A DNA stretch of 64,000 nucleotides from NCBI GenBank assembly GCA_029532415.1, contig JAQOTA010000057.1:124001-188000 (forward strand), written 5' to 3'. This DNA comes from Marasmius tenuissimus (Eukaryota > Basidiomycota > Agaricomycetes > Agaricales > Marasmiaceae). Below, one piece after another: positions 45,671 through 56,675 of this stretch (the stretch's first letter is position 1; each line of letters begins with the position of its first letter). The notes under the pieces are model-generated. The model ran no database searches and was not told where the DNA came from. It was given only the letters and a program-made list of their open reading frames with translations. The position numbers and the translations under genes were made by a program.

Positions 45671-48600
45671 ATGTTCGACGTTAAGAAATTCTTCTCCGGT
45701 CGCTTCGACGGCACTGGTTTCCGCCAGACCTACCACGGTGAAATGGAAGCTGTAACCAAGGCTCAAGGCCTTTATCGTCACCTTACTGGTGCGGCTAAGA
45801 AGCCTACGTACCCGCTGGGGGAACCCATCGTTCCGACCATTACGGTCACTCCTTCCCCTGGTACGGCTCCTCAGCCTGCAGCTGGAACTGACAGTGACGA
45901 CGAACCTGATCGTCACCCTCCCACCGATGCTCAGATCACGGCGTACAATACTGCGCTAGAATCATGGGAGGAGAAAGACCTCCAGCTGATGGGTATCATT
46001 CAGTTGACCTCTACGAAGGAAGTCTTTGAACCTCTCAAGGACATGGACGCTGCCAAAGCCTGGTCCACCATCGTCACCACCTTTGGCGAACCAACCTTGT
46101 CTGCCATTTATGGCGACTTCGTCAAACTGGTGTCCTTCCGGCTTACCACCAGCCATCCCCAGGCTGGCATCGCCAAGTTCAAACATTACATTGAACGTCT
46201 TGCCGAGGTCGGGGTTGAACTCCCCGAGTTAATCAAAGCCCTCCTTCTCATTGCAGCTATTCCTCCCGAATGGGACACCGCTTCCTCCAAATCCCTTCAT
46301 GATTATGATAGGGATCCTGACAGCGCCAACGCCCTCACCGTTGCCGACGTTCATGAAGCCATCATGATCGAATACGAGCGCCAGAACCCTCAGCTTGCCA
46401 ACCGCCTCTCTGCGGTCAAGCGTGCTGGCAACCGCGAACCATCGTTTGGTCAGCAGCAGCGTCCACAGCAGCAACGTCAGCAACGTGGACAGCAGCAGCG
46501 TGGCCAACAGCGTCAACCACAGCAGCAGCAGCAGCAACGTCCTTCCTCGAACCAGAACAACGGTAAGAAGAAGAAGCAGCAGCGTGGTACCTGCGGTGGT
46601 ATCAATCAGCACCAGGGTCCCTGCCACGCCGGCGGTAACAACGGTGGAAACAATCGGTCGCATGGTCACTCTCATCTGGCATCTTATGCCTCCGTCGTAG
46701 CTTCCCCCGCTCCTACCCGTCCTTACTCCTCGATCACCGATCGCAGGGAACGTATCGCGTTGAACGCGGTCAACAACTCCTTGCGCGCTGAGATCGCCAG
46801 CGCCCCTCCTGTTCGCTCTATGGGATCACCGCCCCCAGCTCACTTCACCGGTCACTGGGACAAGTCTTGTGACAGCACCGTCCCTCAGCCAGCTGTCAAG
46901 AAGAACCCGGCTGCCATGCAGTCCTTCACTGGCTTCAAGCCGACTCAGTCAGTATTTGATGATGTTCGTGGAGCACGTTCCCTTGCTGACAGACTTGGTG
47001 CCCCCAAGACGGCGCGGTATCTCAAACCCTTCGAACAGATCGTCACGTCCGCCACCAATCGTTCGCTCCAGGACCGCATTGAACAACCACGTGCGTCCTC
47101 GTCCCAGCGTCTTTTGGAGGATGATGAGGGATATGAGGGAGCCGGATCTCCTTCTTCTACTTCTTCTAAACGCTCTCGTAGCGCTGATCCTGATGAAGAT
47201 GTAGAGATGGACTGGGGATCTGACGACAGTATGGAAGACATGACCTCTCTATTCGGTAATGAAGTTGACAACGATATTGCCGAAGCAGCAGGGGTTGAGG
47301 ACGTCCCGGATGACGTCTCTCTTGGATCTTTCCACGATGACAGGCAAGTACCATACCTTGACCTGCTTTCCCAATCTGATGCAACCTTACAGCGATGCTC
47401 ACAACTAGTTGGTATCAGTAGTTCGCGTCGTAGTCGTAGTGATCTGGCATCACTTGTATCATATTGCAATGCTATCTCTACCCACTTCGTGGGTTGTACT
47501 CAGTGCAAGGGAAAGAAAAGTGTGAACAACGCACAGGGTTGGCTCCTTGATTCTGGTGCCTCCTCTCATTTCACGAACGATATGAATGACTTCGCTGAAT
47601 ATGAATCGCTTGATGGTCCTATCGTAAATACTGCGAACAAGGGCAACCCTATACAGATCAAGGGTAAAGGCACTGTCTTCATTAAGCATAACGTTGAAGG
47701 ACATGACGGGAAACTTACTGAGCGCGTTTCGCGTCTCTATCCTGTCTATTACATACCTCAATTGGACATACGTCTACTATCAATGGGAGAGTTCCTTCAA
47801 GATGGTCTATCAATTCGTGGAAACGCGAAGAAGTTAGCCTTCTACTCATCACAGCGACGACAGTCGCTTGTTTCCTACCCTCATATGCCTGGTCAAACCA
47901 TTTATTGGGTACACTCGCGGAAAGCATCTGCTGAGTCTTTAATGGCCAAGTCGGTCGTTTATAACGTCGACTACGATATTGAGCACAGACACTTTGGGCA
48001 TCCGTCGGATAAAGCCCTGAATAAAGCTCGGAAACATACGCAAGGTTTCCCACTTGACCTTAAAATGCCTACTAAGAAGACACCTCTGTGTCGTGGTTGT
48101 GCTGAAGGCAAGATGCATGAGAAATCGTTCCCCAACTCTACAAATAGAGCTTCTAAACCATTTGAACGCATACATTCGGATTTGAAGTCGTACCCGGTTG
48201 AATCGTATCACCGGTACAAGTACTACATCTCTTTTCTCGATGACTGCACGTCCTACGTTTGGACCTCCAAGCTCAAGACGAAAGACGAGGCAGTACCCGC
48301 TTTGAGGGACTTCCTTACTATGGTCAAGACGCAGTTTAATGCTGTTGTCAAGACCTGGATGTCCGATGAAGGGGGAGAGTACAAAGGAGATAAGTTCGAT
48401 GCAGTACTGAAAGAGTATGGGATCCAAAGGGATCAAAGCATACCGTATACACCACAACAAAACGGTCGTGCTGAACGATTCAACAGGACTATTCATGAGA
48501 AGGCTGAAGCTCTTCGTTTTGAAGCTTGTATGCCTCAGTCCTGGTGGGAATTCTGCCATGTGCACGCCGTCCACCTCTACAATCACACTCCTGTGCAACG

Positions 48601-51079
48601 TTTGAGCTGGCGAACTCCGTTCGAAATGCTTTACGGTGAAGCACCTGATGTTTCACATCTCCGAGTTATGGGTTGTGCAGCCTACGTTTTCATTCCTGAA
48701 GATCGTAGGAAGAATAAGCTCGCTCCTCGCAGTGAGTTAATGACTTTCATCGGCTACCAGGATGGGATGAAAGGCTTCCTGTTCATGCGAAGTAATAATT
48801 CCGTATTCAAAGGTAGCACTGCACTATTCGATGAGACGCTATACAATAAGTGTCCTGATGCCAAAACTCGTGGCTTCACACCTGTCGGTAGTGAACCATT
48901 TACTTTGGGTGAAAATCCCAACATTCCTTCGGAAGATGAAGACTCTGATGACGACTGGGACGATACTCCGTTCCCAGATCTCAGACGTCGCTCCGAACCT
49001 TCTAAGAGATCAGAACCTCAGGTTGACGAACCTGCAGGTGGCCCTGCGCCAGGGGATTTGCCACTCCCTGAATCTGGTCCTCCGACGCCTCCAGGCGAAC
49101 CCGCCGTTCCTCCGCCTGCACCAGCAGCGGATGGTCCACGCCGGTCTTCGAGGCAGCGGAAGGGTACAACGCAACCTGGTAATATATTTGGTGAACAGCG
49201 GAACCCAAATAAACCCTCAGACATAATTCGCGACTTAGAGAATAAGAATACTTGGAGAAACGTCACTGGAGATAAAGAACCTTCACATCCAGTTGATCGT
49301 CCTAGTTCTTCGCGATCTAGGAAAGGCAAAGGTGGTAAAAAGGGGATTCCTGGTCCACTTCCACCTCCGCCTGCTCCAGAACCCAGTGGAAGCACTGAGT
49401 CGCATGAGGAAGAAAGCGTAGTCAAAAGACTGACCCAAGAAGGGGGAGTAGGATTCGTGATTTACCTGTTGAACAATGCCGTTCCAGTTCACGATTCGCT
49501 TCCAACGTCCGATACTCCTGATTTCTCAAACATCAGAGAGTGGACACTCCGCGATATTCTAAAGTTGCCTGTTGAGCAACAGAAGGAATGGAAGAATGCT
49601 TGCCACGAAGAACTTGAGGCACTTCGTAAGCGCAAGGTCTTCGAACTCTGTGACTTGCCTAAAGGTCGCAAAGCCATCAGAAATAGATGGGTCTTCGACG
49701 TTAAGTCGAAGGGTCGCAGAAAAGCGAGACTTGTTGCCAAAGGTTTCTCTCAAGTCGAAGGTGTCGACTTTAATGAAATCTTCTCACCAGTTGTTCGTTA
49801 TGAGACTGTTCGTATGATGCTTGCTCTCGCAGCTCTTAAGAACTGGTACATCACTTCTGTTGATGTTAAGAACGCCTTCCTCTACGGCGATCTTGATGAG
49901 GAGATCTACATGGAACAACCTGAAGGCTTCAAAGTCAAGGGCCAAGAACGTAAGGTACTACGCCTGCGTCGTGCATTATATGGACTGAAGCAAGCTGCCC
50001 TTGAGTGGTGGCAAACCCTCAGCTCGTCCATGAAAGTACTGGGCTTCAAACGCCTGACTTCTGATGCTGGACTCTTCATCTGCAAAGATCCGAAGAGTGG
50101 TGAAGTTGTGTATGCGATCATCTACGTTGACGATGCACTCTTCATGGGTCCTAACAAAGCTTTTGTTGACAAGAAGAAAGCCGAGTTCATGGCTCGATGG
50201 GAATGCCGCGATATGGGCGATGCTAGCGAGTTTCTCCGCATGAGCATTCGTCGCGAAGGCAATAAGATCATGATTGACCAGAAGGATTATCTCAAGAAAG
50301 TCCTTGAACGGTTTGGGATGCAGAATGCGAAAGGTGCTCCAACGCCCTTACCTGCTGGCTATGTGCCAACTCCCAATGATGGTCCAGTCAATCCTGCCAT
50401 TCGCTCCAAATTCCAGTCTGTGATTGGGTCGCTTCTGTACATTATGCTGGGCACACGTCCTGATATTGCCTATGCAGTTACGAAGCTATCCCAGTTCTCT
50501 TCTAATCCAACGAAGGAACACCTTGATAAAGCTCTGTATATCTGCCGCTATCTTGCTGGCACATCAGACTATTCACTCATTTACGACGGTGACTCTGATG
50601 GAGGTCTCCTTGCGTTCACAGACTCGGATTGGGCTGCCGATCCTATCAAACGCCGTTCGATTACTGGCTACTTCTTCAAGTTAGCAGGCGGCATCTTCTC
50701 GTGGCAATCACACGCCCAGAAGACTGTAGCTCTTTCTTCCACTGAGGCTGAGTATATGGCACTGTCGGATTGCAGTCGTCAAGCTTCCTGGATAAGATCG
50801 CTACTCTCTGAACTTGGAATTGACCTAGGTCCTATTCCTATCTGCGGAGACAATCAAGGCTCTATATTCATTGCATCTAATCCGGTTCAAGAACGCCGAA
50901 CCAAGCACATCGATATTCGATATCATTATATTCGATCGTGTGTTGAAGATGGCAAAGTTGAGTTGTTCTTCATCGAAGGAGTCTATAATCCTGCAGACAT
51001 GTTTACGAAGAATCTCGGACACGAGAAATTCTTACGGTTCAGAAATCACCTTGGACTTGAATTCTATTCGTCCACTTGA
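45671..51079 (+). CDS. Gag-Pol polyprotein of copia element (1802 aa, single frame)
   Basis: One open frame encodes all proteins with no frameshift. Residues about 1-250: Gag of the UBN2/retrotransposon type. Residues about 255-340: Q/R/G-rich basic region with CGGINQHQGPCH in place of a standard zinc knuckle. Protease LLDSGASSHF with D627. Integrase: HHCC-like region (HRHFGHPS...CRGC), then D837, D899 (MSDEGGEY) and E935 (GRAERFNR), giving D-X61-D-X35-E. A long proline/acidic linker (about 1075-1260) precedes RT (VKNAFLYGDLDEEIYMEQPE; YVDD at 1485-1488) and RNase H (TDSDWAADP to about 1790, KTVALSSTEAEYMALSD). Catalytic residues are all present. Separate Gag levels would have to be set by processing or splicing, because the frame is continuous. 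Confidence 0.96.
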   Translation: MFDVKKFFSGRFDGTGFRQTYHGEMEAVTKAQGLYRHLTGAAKKPTYPLGEPIVPTITVTPSPGTAPQPAAGTDSDDEPDRHPPTDAQITAYNTALESWEEKDLQLMGIIQLTSTKEVFEPLKDMDAAKAWSTIVTTFGEPTLSAIYGDFVKLVSFRLTTSHPQAGIAKFKHYIERLAEVGVELPELIKALLLIAAIPPEWDTASSKSLHDYDRDPDSANALTVADVHEAIMIEYERQNPQLANRLSAVKRAGNREPSFGQQQRPQQQRQQRGQQQRGQQRQPQQQQQQRPSSNQNNGKKKKQQRGTCGGINQHQGPCHAGGNNGGNNRSHGHSHLASYASVVASPAPTRPYSSITDRRERIALNAVNNSLRAEIASAPPVRSMGSPPPAHFTGHWDKSCDSTVPQPAVKKNPAAMQSFTGFKPTQSVFDDVRGARSLADRLGAPKTARYLKPFEQIVTSATNRSLQDRIEQPRASSSQRLLEDDEGYEGAGSPSSTSSKRSRSADPDEDVEMDWGSDDSMEDMTSLFGNEVDNDIAEAAGVEDVPDDVSLGSFHDDRQVPYLDLLSQSDATLQRCSQLVGISSSRRSRSDLASLVSYCNAISTHFVGCTQCKGKKSVNNAQGWLLDSGASSHFTNDMNDFAEYESLDGPIVNTANKGNPIQIKGKGTVFIKHNVEGHDGKLTERVSRLYPVYYIPQLDIRLLSMGEFLQDGLSIRGNAKKLAFYSSQRRQSLVSYPHMPGQTIYWVHSRKASAESLMAKSVVYNVDYDIEHRHFGHPSDKALNKARKHTQGFPLDLKMPTKKTPLCRGCAEGKMHEKSFPNSTNRASKPFERIHSDLKSYPVESYHRYKYYISFLDDCTSYVWTSKLKTKDEAVPALRDFLTMVKTQFNAVVKTWMSDEGGEYKGDKFDAVLKEYGIQRDQSIPYTPQQNGRAERFNRTIHEKAEALRFEACMPQSWWEFCHVHAVHLYNHTPVQRLSWRTPFEMLYGEAPDVSHLRVMGCAAYVFIPEDRRKNKLAPRSELMTFIGYQDGMKGFLFMRSNNSVFKGSTALFDETLYNKCPDAKTRGFTPVGSEPFTLGENPNIPSEDEDSDDDWDDTPFPDLRRRSEPSKRSEPQVDEPAGGPAPGDLPLPESGPPTPPGEPAVPPPAPAADGPRRSSRQRKGTTQPGNIFGEQRNPNKPSDIIRDLENKNTWRNVTGDKEPSHPVDRPSSSRSRKGKGGKKGIPGPLPPPPAPEPSGSTESHEEESVVKRLTQEGGVGFVIYLLNNAVPVHDSLPTSDTPDFSNIREWTLRDILKLPVEQQKEWKNACHEELEALRKRKVFELCDLPKGRKAIRNRWVFDVKSKGRRKARLVAKGFSQVEGVDFNEIFSPVVRYETVRMMLALAALKNWYITSVDVKNAFLYGDLDEEIYMEQPEGFKVKGQERKVLRLRRALYGLKQAALEWWQTLSSSMKVLGFKRLTSDAGLFICKDPKSGEVVYAIIYVDDALFMGPNKAFVDKKKAEFMARWECRDMGDASEFLRMSIRREGNKIMIDQKDYLKKVLERFGMQNAKGAPTPLPAGYVPTPNDGPVNPAIRSKFQSVIGSLLYIMLGTRPDIAYAVTKLSQFSSNPTKEHLDKALYICRYLAGTSDYSLIYDGDSDGGLLAFTDSDWAADPIKRRSITGYFFKLAGGIFSWQSHAQKTVALSSTEAEYMALSDCSRQASWIRSLLSELGIDLGPIPICGDNQGSIFIASNPVQERRTKHIDIRYHYIRSCVEDGKVELFFIEGVYNPADMFTKNLGHEKFLRFRNHLGLEFYSST

Positions 51080-51112
51080 TTCGCTCAGATGCGCTTTTTC
51101 AGCTGCACTTAG

Positions 51113-51122
51113 CGAGGGGGTG
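51113..51122 (+). other. Polypurine tract of copia element
   Basis: GCGAGGGGGTG abuts the 3' LTR; expected primer for plus-strand synthesis. Confidence 0.7.
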
Positions 51123-51433
51123 TGTTGAATCCGTGGACTATAATTAGATCCCGGTATATCCGAAGTCCCGGTTCATACTTCCCGCCATCATATTATGCGG
51201 GACTATTGTTCCATTTATCATTTCTACTTATGATCATATGTACAATCTCTATTATCGTCCTTATATGGTATTCACTATAGTCTCTACATGTATATAAGCT
51301 CGTAGTTCTTTACATGAATCTACAGTGTGCTTGAGCTTCTACGTCTCGCCTCTACCTCTCTAAACTCTTCTCTGGTAAGTAGTAGTGTAGCCATGTTGTA
51401 GTCCTCTGCGCTAGGCGTCATGCCAGCTCATCA
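51123..51433 (+). repeat. 3' LTR of copia element (311 bp)
   Basis: Same as the 5' LTR except for one base; followed by the target duplication CCCAC. Confidence 0.95.
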
Positions 51434-51540
51434 CCCACATTCACAAACGGATATACAGTACCTTCGAATCACGAGGCTTGGACTACAAGGTACACCATGA
51501 GTACGGTTCCCCGGGAGTACACCTTAGGCATCACTTGTGA

Positions 51541-51770
51541 CACGTGCGGAAGGCCTAATTGGGGGGGTTCTTTGTACGTGGGAAAGGGGCCTAAGAGGCC
51601 TTCGCACGGACTGATACATGCGATGCCATCACTTCACTGTTGCCTCTCACCACCACCGTCGACGCGTTCGACGCGCACCATCCAGCAAAATCCATCCGTT
51701 CCTTCTCGTATCTATACCATACGTCTCTCATATAATACAATAACTCCTTTAATACTCCTTCGTCTCCTCC
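51541..51770. other. Upstream region of the KDZ transposon gene; left boundary not located
   Basis: Contains a short imperfect inverted pair, CGTGCGGAAGGCC (about 51543) and GGCCTTCGCACG (about 51596-51607). I could not find matching terminal repeats on the far side of the KDZ gene, so element limits are unknown. Confidence 0.4.
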
Positions 51771-54700
51771 ATGGCCAATTTGAGTGTCCCCACAATGGGT
51801 AATGCGAAGCGTGCAATCCTCGGTCGATCTGTCCCGAGCCCGCAAAAAAAACGAAAGAAGAGTAATAAAGAGGTATACTCCTTCGACGTTCAAGCCCTAC
51901 GCAAGAAGAATATGATGGCGCAACTCGAGAGCTTGCGCAATCGCTCAAAAGCCGTCGCGAAACCGGACCACGACGTGTCTCAAGGACCATCGAGCGACCA
52001 ACCCGACCCGAAAGCAGATACGGACGTTCCCACTGAATTTCATGACGAAGAGGGCATGCTACAGGCCCTCGACGACGACATGGATCTGTCGGCTAGCTCA
52101 CCAGCACCAATCGAGGATCCATTCGAGGATCCACTACCTCCTTCGACTGCAGCTTCACCGCCCAAGCGACCACGGAAGGATGTCGCCGAGCGGTGGCAGG
52201 AACTCCTACCAACGCTGGTTGAACCTCTCCTCGCATTCAGGGATAGGACAGTAGGGAGGTATTCGGGGGAATTCGACAGCCCCGGCCCTTGCACCACCGG
52301 TTGCTGCATTATTTTGGAGGCGGAAATACAGATTATTACATTCGATTGTGCGTCTTACCTTCTGTTTTATCTCTTGTGATACTAACCTTTCAACCTTTAG
52401 ATCACCGCGTCAGGACCTTTCGCCATTGTCAATGCCAAAACCTTCCCCAGGTGCTTGTCGCACACGGGTTGTTTCCGACATCTCCTTCGCAGCCTCGGAT
52501 GGCAATTTCTATTGCCCTTCTTGATTTCTATCAAACCCTATGCCAATTCTCATCGGATGCGGTAACGGCGCTTGCGGGTGGTTTGGCTATGGTCTATAGG
52601 CGTCGTGGTTTCCGTCTTTACAGCCCAACTGTATGCTTCTTCCTATTTCCCTGCACTTCCAACGCTCATAGATTGTTTTCAGGGTGAGGCTTTACAAGAT
52701 CCTATTCGTAGGGCTCTCGGCCACTCCCTCCAGTGGTACGATGCACTGGTTGTAGCAGTCGAAAGTCACGTCACCAAGAAGGTTAACACCTTAAAGCAGA
52801 TGCTGCCGAAGCTTCCTGATACAATCACATCCCTCCCGTCACCCTTATCCCGTTCTAACGCCTTCAATATTGTGTCTTCGTCAAGAGCCACACTTGATCC
52901 CCCATCGGTTACTCTTCCCTCGTCAACCATCACTACCTCAGGTACGACATCAAGTACCACTGCCTCGAGTTCTACGTCAAGTGCTAGTACCTCGAGCTCT
53001 ACCTCGAGTGTTGATGTATCGGCACCCTCTACGTCTCAGACACAACCCGCCACCCACTCTCCTTCCACCACCACTGCATTACCACCATCCCAACCCGACG
53101 AACCCGTTGGGTTGCAAGCAGGAGCCTGTCACCCTTATCTTCAGCGATTATGCCCTGCTTGCTTCGGGGGGACTGAGTTTGGTCGGACGTTTCAGCAGTA
53201 TGTTTTTCTTTTCTTCCCTCTGTTGTGCATACATGCTCACTGTCACTGTGTTTTAGAGGAGGAGATATCCATGTTGCTCTCGATGGCAACTTTCACCATC
53301 GGCACCTCAAGTCTGGTGGTGACGGCAAGCCCTTCCATTCCTCGGTCCGGTTTCTGTCGAAGGAATTCGTCAAGTCGGTCGGTGAACGCCTTGTGGATGC
53401 AAGGGGACGACCTCCGAAACCTCGTGAGGTCGTTGTGCCCGATGACATCGTAGACTCAGATAGAGATGCATACAAAGCAGCAAAGGGGGACTCCCAGAAA
53501 AAGCCGAACGACATATTCGACGAAAATGGGCTAATGGCACTTGTCTGTAGGCATGACATCCCCCTCTTCGTAACTTCCATCGACACACCCGGAGAGCAAC
53601 AGAAGGATGCCGTCGCCTTGTTAGAAGCTCTCTTCCAAATGTTGCCACTGTTGGCCACCGTCGTTGGTCTCTACGATATTGCATGTGTTCTTGATCGAAG
53701 TATTCACATGGCAAGTTCTTTCCTCATCTTTGATTCTACCTGTTCCTAACCTTTATTTTCAGTATGACTTTTTCCCTGAGGGCGTTGCGTCACGACTACA
53801 GCTTGCTACTGCCCTACTACATGCCTATGGTCATCAATGGCATTGCCAACTTCATTACAACCCAAGGATGCGCCCAGGGCTCGGTATCACTGACGGCGAG
53901 GGAACTGAACACCTGTGGTCTCGACTTCGAAAGTTGATAGGGCTTGAACGGCGCGCATCAGTTAGTATCCTATCTTTATTTTATCTTGTTCGGAACACCC
54001 ACACAGTTCAATAGCGGGCCGTTCGTTTATGGATGTTGGACCGGCAATGTGATGCAATAGCTAGGGATATCCGAGAGGACTTGGGCAGCTGGCTGAGGCG
54101 CAAGATCCACAAGAACGTTCAGAAAAAAGAGGCGGAAGCAGTTCGGACCCTCCGTAAGCTATCTATATCTGTCGAAGAGCTTCGCGAGCATTGGGAAGCA
54201 CAGCGAGCAGCGCAGTCGACATCACCCTCTCGTGAGTAATATTCTGTGGGCATACGGTTTGTTTACTCATATTCTACTCTTCAAAGTTGCGCCAGCCCGT
54301 CTCAAGAAGGTATTGGCGAAAGTTCTCCAGCTTCAAGCTCAGATTGACACCCTCGAGGAGGAAATTGCGGAGGCCAAAGCCGCTATTCGGACGATGGATT
54401 TCCCACCGGCCGATGCCACGTTCATTTTACGGAATCTCGAGGCGACCCACCGCAAACTCAAGTCGGAAGCTGAGGCATTGTATTCGTCACTCAATATCAC
54501 CGACGAATACCCCGAGCTTCAGAACTTACCCCTCGAATACCTCCACAAGCTTATCCTTGCACGGGATCTCAAGCTTACAATCAGGAAGAAGGCTATAGGG
54601 AGCTTCTTCGAGTGGGACAAACTGGACATGGCCGTCGGTGGTATGCACGAGGCATTAGGTGGGCAGACATGATAGTTGTGTACCCTGGCCAGCGACTAAT

Positions 54701-56490
54701 CTTGCAGCGTAGGTACCAAGGCGCACCAGGTTACCCGGGAGGCTATTGCAAGACGCAAAACCGCATTCGAAAACTTGATACGGAAGTTCAATCAATATGT
54801 TACAGAGCTTGAGGAAGAACACGAACCAGATTATCGAGTACCAGTACCGAAGAAGCTCCCGACGCAGCTCGCAACTCTCCGTGATATGGAGACATCTCAC
54901 CTCTGGGAGGATGTTTGGATCTGTGAGAACACGGTCCCACCGAAATGGCTCGTCGACGAAGATGTGTGAAAAGGTATCAGAGCTGTACTGGCACTTGATC
55001 ATTGTGCCGAGGAGAGGGTGCGCCTACAGACGGAGGCAGAGAACATCTGTCACTGGTTTCGGGACGAGCTCCAGGTGTTGAGGTTCATGTCTCAGAATCA
55101 ACACTGTATGTGGCTCGGACTTCTTTCCTTTCGTTTCTTCTGACACATTCCCAGTCATCAAGTACCACACCATCCTTCGGCTGATGCTTGAGGACCACCT
55201 GTCACTCGTTGATAGTTGGTCGAACCCATTCATACCTGTCGCCGTGTTCCGCGATCAGGTGAGACTGGTCGACCAATGGCTTGCCTCACCCTCAGCAACA
55301 TATGAAACACCCACGCCTCAGGCCCAAGTCAGTACTCCGACGGCTTCTTCTACTCCGAGCATCGATGGCAGCAGCACACATTTGCCTCAGTCCCCGGCAA
55401 GCCCTCCATCTATGACTTCTCGCGACTTTGTTGATCCCGGTGTCAGTCCCACACGTAGAGCTGCTGTCGGACCGGAGGGCTCATTCTGTAATGATATGAA
55501 ATCCGACAAGAAAGACGAGGAGGAGGAGGAGGATGACGAAGTAGAGATTGTTGGCGAGCATATAGCGCTTCAAGACGTCATTGACGACAGCATGAGTCTC
55601 AATGATGCAGAGGATGTGCTTCGTCTTGTTTGGGAGATCCCGGTAGGTTCATAATTTTCTCCGCACGTCATCGGTGCTGATTGCTATCATTGGCCTAGGA
55701 AACTCTCAGAACAGACGCAACATTATGGGCTGGGGTGAAACAGTACCCTTTCATTGGTCAATGCGGGGCTTGGAGTTCGCCTCGATCCATTTGGTCGACT
55801 TCACGCCTTGAGTATACATTTGGCACCGTACAACTTGCACGTATCGACCACTCAGACCGTTGGCTAGATGATGAGCTCGTGAACGGTTGCGCAGTTCTCC
55901 TTCAACAGGCATTCCAAACCCAAGATTTTGAATGCGCAATCCTCTCATCGCATGTGATCCCCCAGCTCCTTCGAAACACCGACTCGTCAGTCGATGCCGC
56001 TTGGCGATACAACCGTGGGACGCAATACTGGAAGAAACCAGTCTGGATCTTACCTATTCACGACCAGGCAGCACACCATTGGGCGTTGGCTGTGGTCAGG
56101 GTGGACGCCGAGGAGATCCACCTGTTTGACAGCTTTGGTCAACGTTCACTTCTCTCGGAGTGGCTACCCGTGAGAACTTTCAGCTTGTAGCCTTTGCGGT
56201 ACTGACGGTTTGCTACCAATTAGGATATTCAACAGGTAGTTTGTCGACTGACCACACTGGCAAAGGATCAGGGACTTCCAGTCTCCTCGTCACTCCTCAT
56301 CTTGTCGAGTTGGGTTGCAAAGCCACTTCACATTGGCTGTTTACAAAACAACGCGCATGACTGTGGGGTGTGGGTACTTTGGGTCATTGCGACCCTCGTG
56401 CGCGGGTATGACTTCTCTCCTATCACTGAAGACGATATCCCTCGTTTCCGGAAATTCATGGCTCGACTTATACGTACTATTCCTCTGTAA
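51771..56490 (+). pseudogene. KDZ transposase with C-terminal Ulp1 protease, 11 exons, one premature TGA
   Basis: Catalyses cut-and-paste movement of a Kyakuja-Dileera-Zisupton DNA transposon. Exons: 51771-52347, 52401-52630, 52683-53197, 53257-53710, 53763-53960, 54015-54231, 54287-54658, 54713-55105, 55155-55642, 55699-56169, 56224-56490; 4182 nt, 1393 codons plus stop, all phases consistent. A basic N-terminus (PSPQKKRKKSNKEVYSFDVQ) leads to a Cys region and LPQVLVAHGLFPTSPSQPRM, typical of KDZ proteins. Candidate catalytic residues: D450 (VALDGNFHHRH), D581 (GLYDIAC), E641 or E638 (DGEGTEHLWSRL). The C-terminal C48/Ulp1 domain has H1275 (AHHWALAVV), D1292 (HLFDSFG) and C1352 (NNAHDCGVW). 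Codon 940 (54967-54969) is TGA where the family has Arg, cutting off the Ulp1 domain. Intron 4 is GC-AG. Confidence 0.85.
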
Positions 56491-56675
56491 CAGTAGTCCT
56501 CATTTGACATGAATAAAGCCACGCATTGTGCGCAAAATCATCCATGTGGCTGCTTTGACCAGCGAATGAGGGAGAATTGAGAAAACCTGGCAACATTTTT
56601 TACTTATGGTTACACTGACAACGGTTGGTAACAACTACAGGTAGGTACAGAGGCTATACAGCGACAAGAAAGAGT

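Larger units (their letters stand above)
45064..51433 (+). mobile_element. Ty1/copia retrotransposon, complete and recent (6370 bp)
   Basis: Bounded by 311-bp LTRs that differ at a single base and by the perfect target duplication CCCAC (45059-45063 and 51434-51438). Contains one uninterrupted Gag-Pol frame, a half-tRNA-type primer site and a polypurine tract. The pol order protease-integrase-RT-RNase H defines Ty1/copia. Every sequence feature needed for transposition appears intact, so this is the likeliest active element in the window. It sits in exon 2 of a protease-like gene in the same orientation. Confidence 0.97.
44860..51540 (+). pseudogene. Secreted subtilisin-like protease gene (5' fragment) split by a copia insertion
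   Basis: Exon 1 (44860-45000, 47 aa) opens MARFTSLSTFLLLATGQVLA, a clear signal peptide, followed by HTIPNRYILELEE, which resembles the start of the inhibitory propeptide of fungal S8 (subtilisin) proteases. A 57-nt intron (45001-45057, GTGAGT...GGTAG) precedes exon 2, which begins ACC CAC and is then interrupted by the retrotransposon. Beyond the 3' LTR the same frame resumes with IHKRIYSTFESRGLDYKVHH, the rest of a typical propeptide, before stopping at about 51540. No catalytic Asp, His or Ser region is visible, so the gene is also truncated on its 3' side. The assignment rests on propeptide resemblance only. Confidence 0.55.

Noticed and set aside
46229..46675. Leucine/threonine-rich minus-strand frame of 148 aa
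   Set aside because: Antisense shadow of the CAG-rich Gag segment of the copia element.
49018..49425. Glycine-rich minus-strand frame
   Set aside because: Antisense of the proline-rich linker in copia Pol.
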